Below are positions 6,777 through 7,334 of a DNA stretch of 7,334 bases, in pieces (within the stretch, counting starts at the first letter, position 1; every line of letters begins with the position of its first letter). This DNA comes from Hyphomonadaceae bacterium (lineage in GTDB: Bacteria > Pseudomonadota > Alphaproteobacteria > Caulobacterales > Aquidulcibacteraceae): NCBI GenBank assembly GCA_016791325.1, contig JAEUMU010000173.1, forward strand, positions 1 through 7,334, written 5' to 3'. The notes under the pieces are model-generated. The model was not told where the DNA came from, did not search any database, and worked only from the letters and a program-made list of their open reading frames with translations. Both the position numbers and the translations under genes were made by a program.

Positions 6777-7334
6777 ATGACGTTTCGTTTCGCCTTCGCC
6801 GCCCTTGCCGCCGTTTCCACGGCCGCCCTCGCCGCCCCGGCTGCGGCGCAATCGCGCATCGTGGCGCTGTCCGATCGTGACGAGGCCGCCTATCGCGCCG
6901 CGTTCGACGCGGTCGAGGAGGGTAACTGGCGCAGCGTCAATGGGGCGCTCTCGCGCGCTGAGGATGATGTGCTGGAAGGCGTCGTGCGGGGCGCGATGCT
7001 CAGTTCACGCGGCTACCGCGGCGAATGGGGCGCTTACGGCGCGTGGCTGCGCCAGTATGGCGACTACGGCATGGCGCAAGCGGTGTACGATCAAGCCATG
7101 CGTGCGCGTCCGCGCCGCTCGCGCCTGACGCCGCCTGAGCCGCGCCGCGGCGGCGCGCGCACCTTGCCGGGCACCCCCCCTGCCGTCGTCGGCGATACCG
7201 CCAGCGCGCGCGTCGCTATTGAGCGCATCTACGAGCGCATGGCCGTGCGCGATGATGAAGGCGCGCGCGCCTTGGCCTACGCGCAGCGGGATGGTCCGCG
7301 GGCGGGGCAGGCTCAATGGCAACTCGGCATCATC
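6777..7334 (+). CDS. soluble lytic murein transglycosylase (Slt type), N-terminal part
   Basis: The first 186 codons are present and the gene runs off the right edge. Residues 1-24 form a type I signal peptide (hydrophobic Ala-rich core, AAA|QS cleavage). The following segment is alpha-helical. Its pattern EDDVLEGVV...YGAWLRQYGDYGMAQAVYDQAMRARP (62-112) resembles the helical superdomain of alphaproteobacterial Slt70-like enzymes, which cleave peptidoglycan glycan strands to 1,6-anhydromuropeptides in the periplasm. An Arg/Pro-rich segment (112-138) separates this from the next helices (143-186), which end in QWQLGI as the family's repeats do. The catalytic lysozyme-like domain would lie outside the window and cannot be checked. 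The ATG follows the glycosylase stop by 23 nt with only a weak GGG upstream, so cotranscription is likely. A generic secreted helical-repeat protein is the alternative. Caulobacter SdpA is a possible counterpart. Confidence 0.72.
   Translation, partial: MTFRFAFAALAAVSTAALAAPAAAQSRIVALSDRDEAAYRAAFDAVEEGNWRSVNGALSRAEDDVLEGVVRGAMLSSRGYRGEWGAYGAWLRQYGDYGMAQAVYDQAMRARPRRSRLTPPEPRRGGARTLPGTPPAVVGDTASARVAIERIYERMAVRDDEGARALAYAQRDGPRAGQAQWQLGII

Noticed and set aside
6767..6880. ATG at 6767 as the start of the gene after the glycosylase
   Set aside because: That frame is Arg-rich without a signal peptide and closes early. The ATG at 6777 opens a frame with a signal peptide that continues to the window edge.

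Overview
The window is about two-thirds G+C and gene-dense. It looks like a chromosomal housekeeping segment of an alphaproteobacterium, most likely of the Caulobacterales/Hyphomonadaceae type. This rests on the codon bias, an ETF:ubiquinone oxidoreductase, an alphaproteobacterial-style family 4 uracil-DNA glycosylase and an Slt-type lytic transglycosylase. The taxonomic call is an inference. No rRNA, tRNA, CRISPR array, insertion sequence or phage signature was seen.

Minus strand, positions 5850 down to 1: a tightly packed four-gene run that is probably one operon. In transcription order it holds ETF-QO (5850-4180), a 38-nt gap with a small hairpin and a strong Shine-Dalgarno, an exported TPR protein (4141-2204), a TPR lipoprotein (2207-540, GTGA overlap) and ispE (540 to beyond position 1, TAATG overlap). 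The two TPR proteins share a C-terminal two-repeat module and a 17-bp exact DNA repeat, so they look like diverged tandem paralogues. The TPR lipoprotein next to ispE recalls Pseudomonas lbcA-lolB-ispE, where LbcA is the outer-membrane partner of the protease CtpA. Here lolB is absent.

Positions 5851-5946 form a short divergent intergenic region with a 9-bp-stem inverted repeat, a GANTC site and a weak promoter candidate for the ETF-QO operon.

Plus strand, 5947 to the end: a family 4-like uracil-DNA glycosylase that retains the catalytic motifs but appears to have lost two of the four [4Fe-4S] cysteines. It is followed 23 nt later by the 5' part of a secreted soluble lytic transglycosylase that runs off the window.

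The genes cover electron entry into the ubiquinone pool (ETF-QO), isoprenoid precursor synthesis (IspE), envelope TPR scaffolds, DNA repair (UDG) and peptidoglycan turnover (Slt). I see no clearly new multi-gene defence or mobile system. The points most worth a second look are the TPR pair, the cysteine-depleted glycosylase and the divergent control region.
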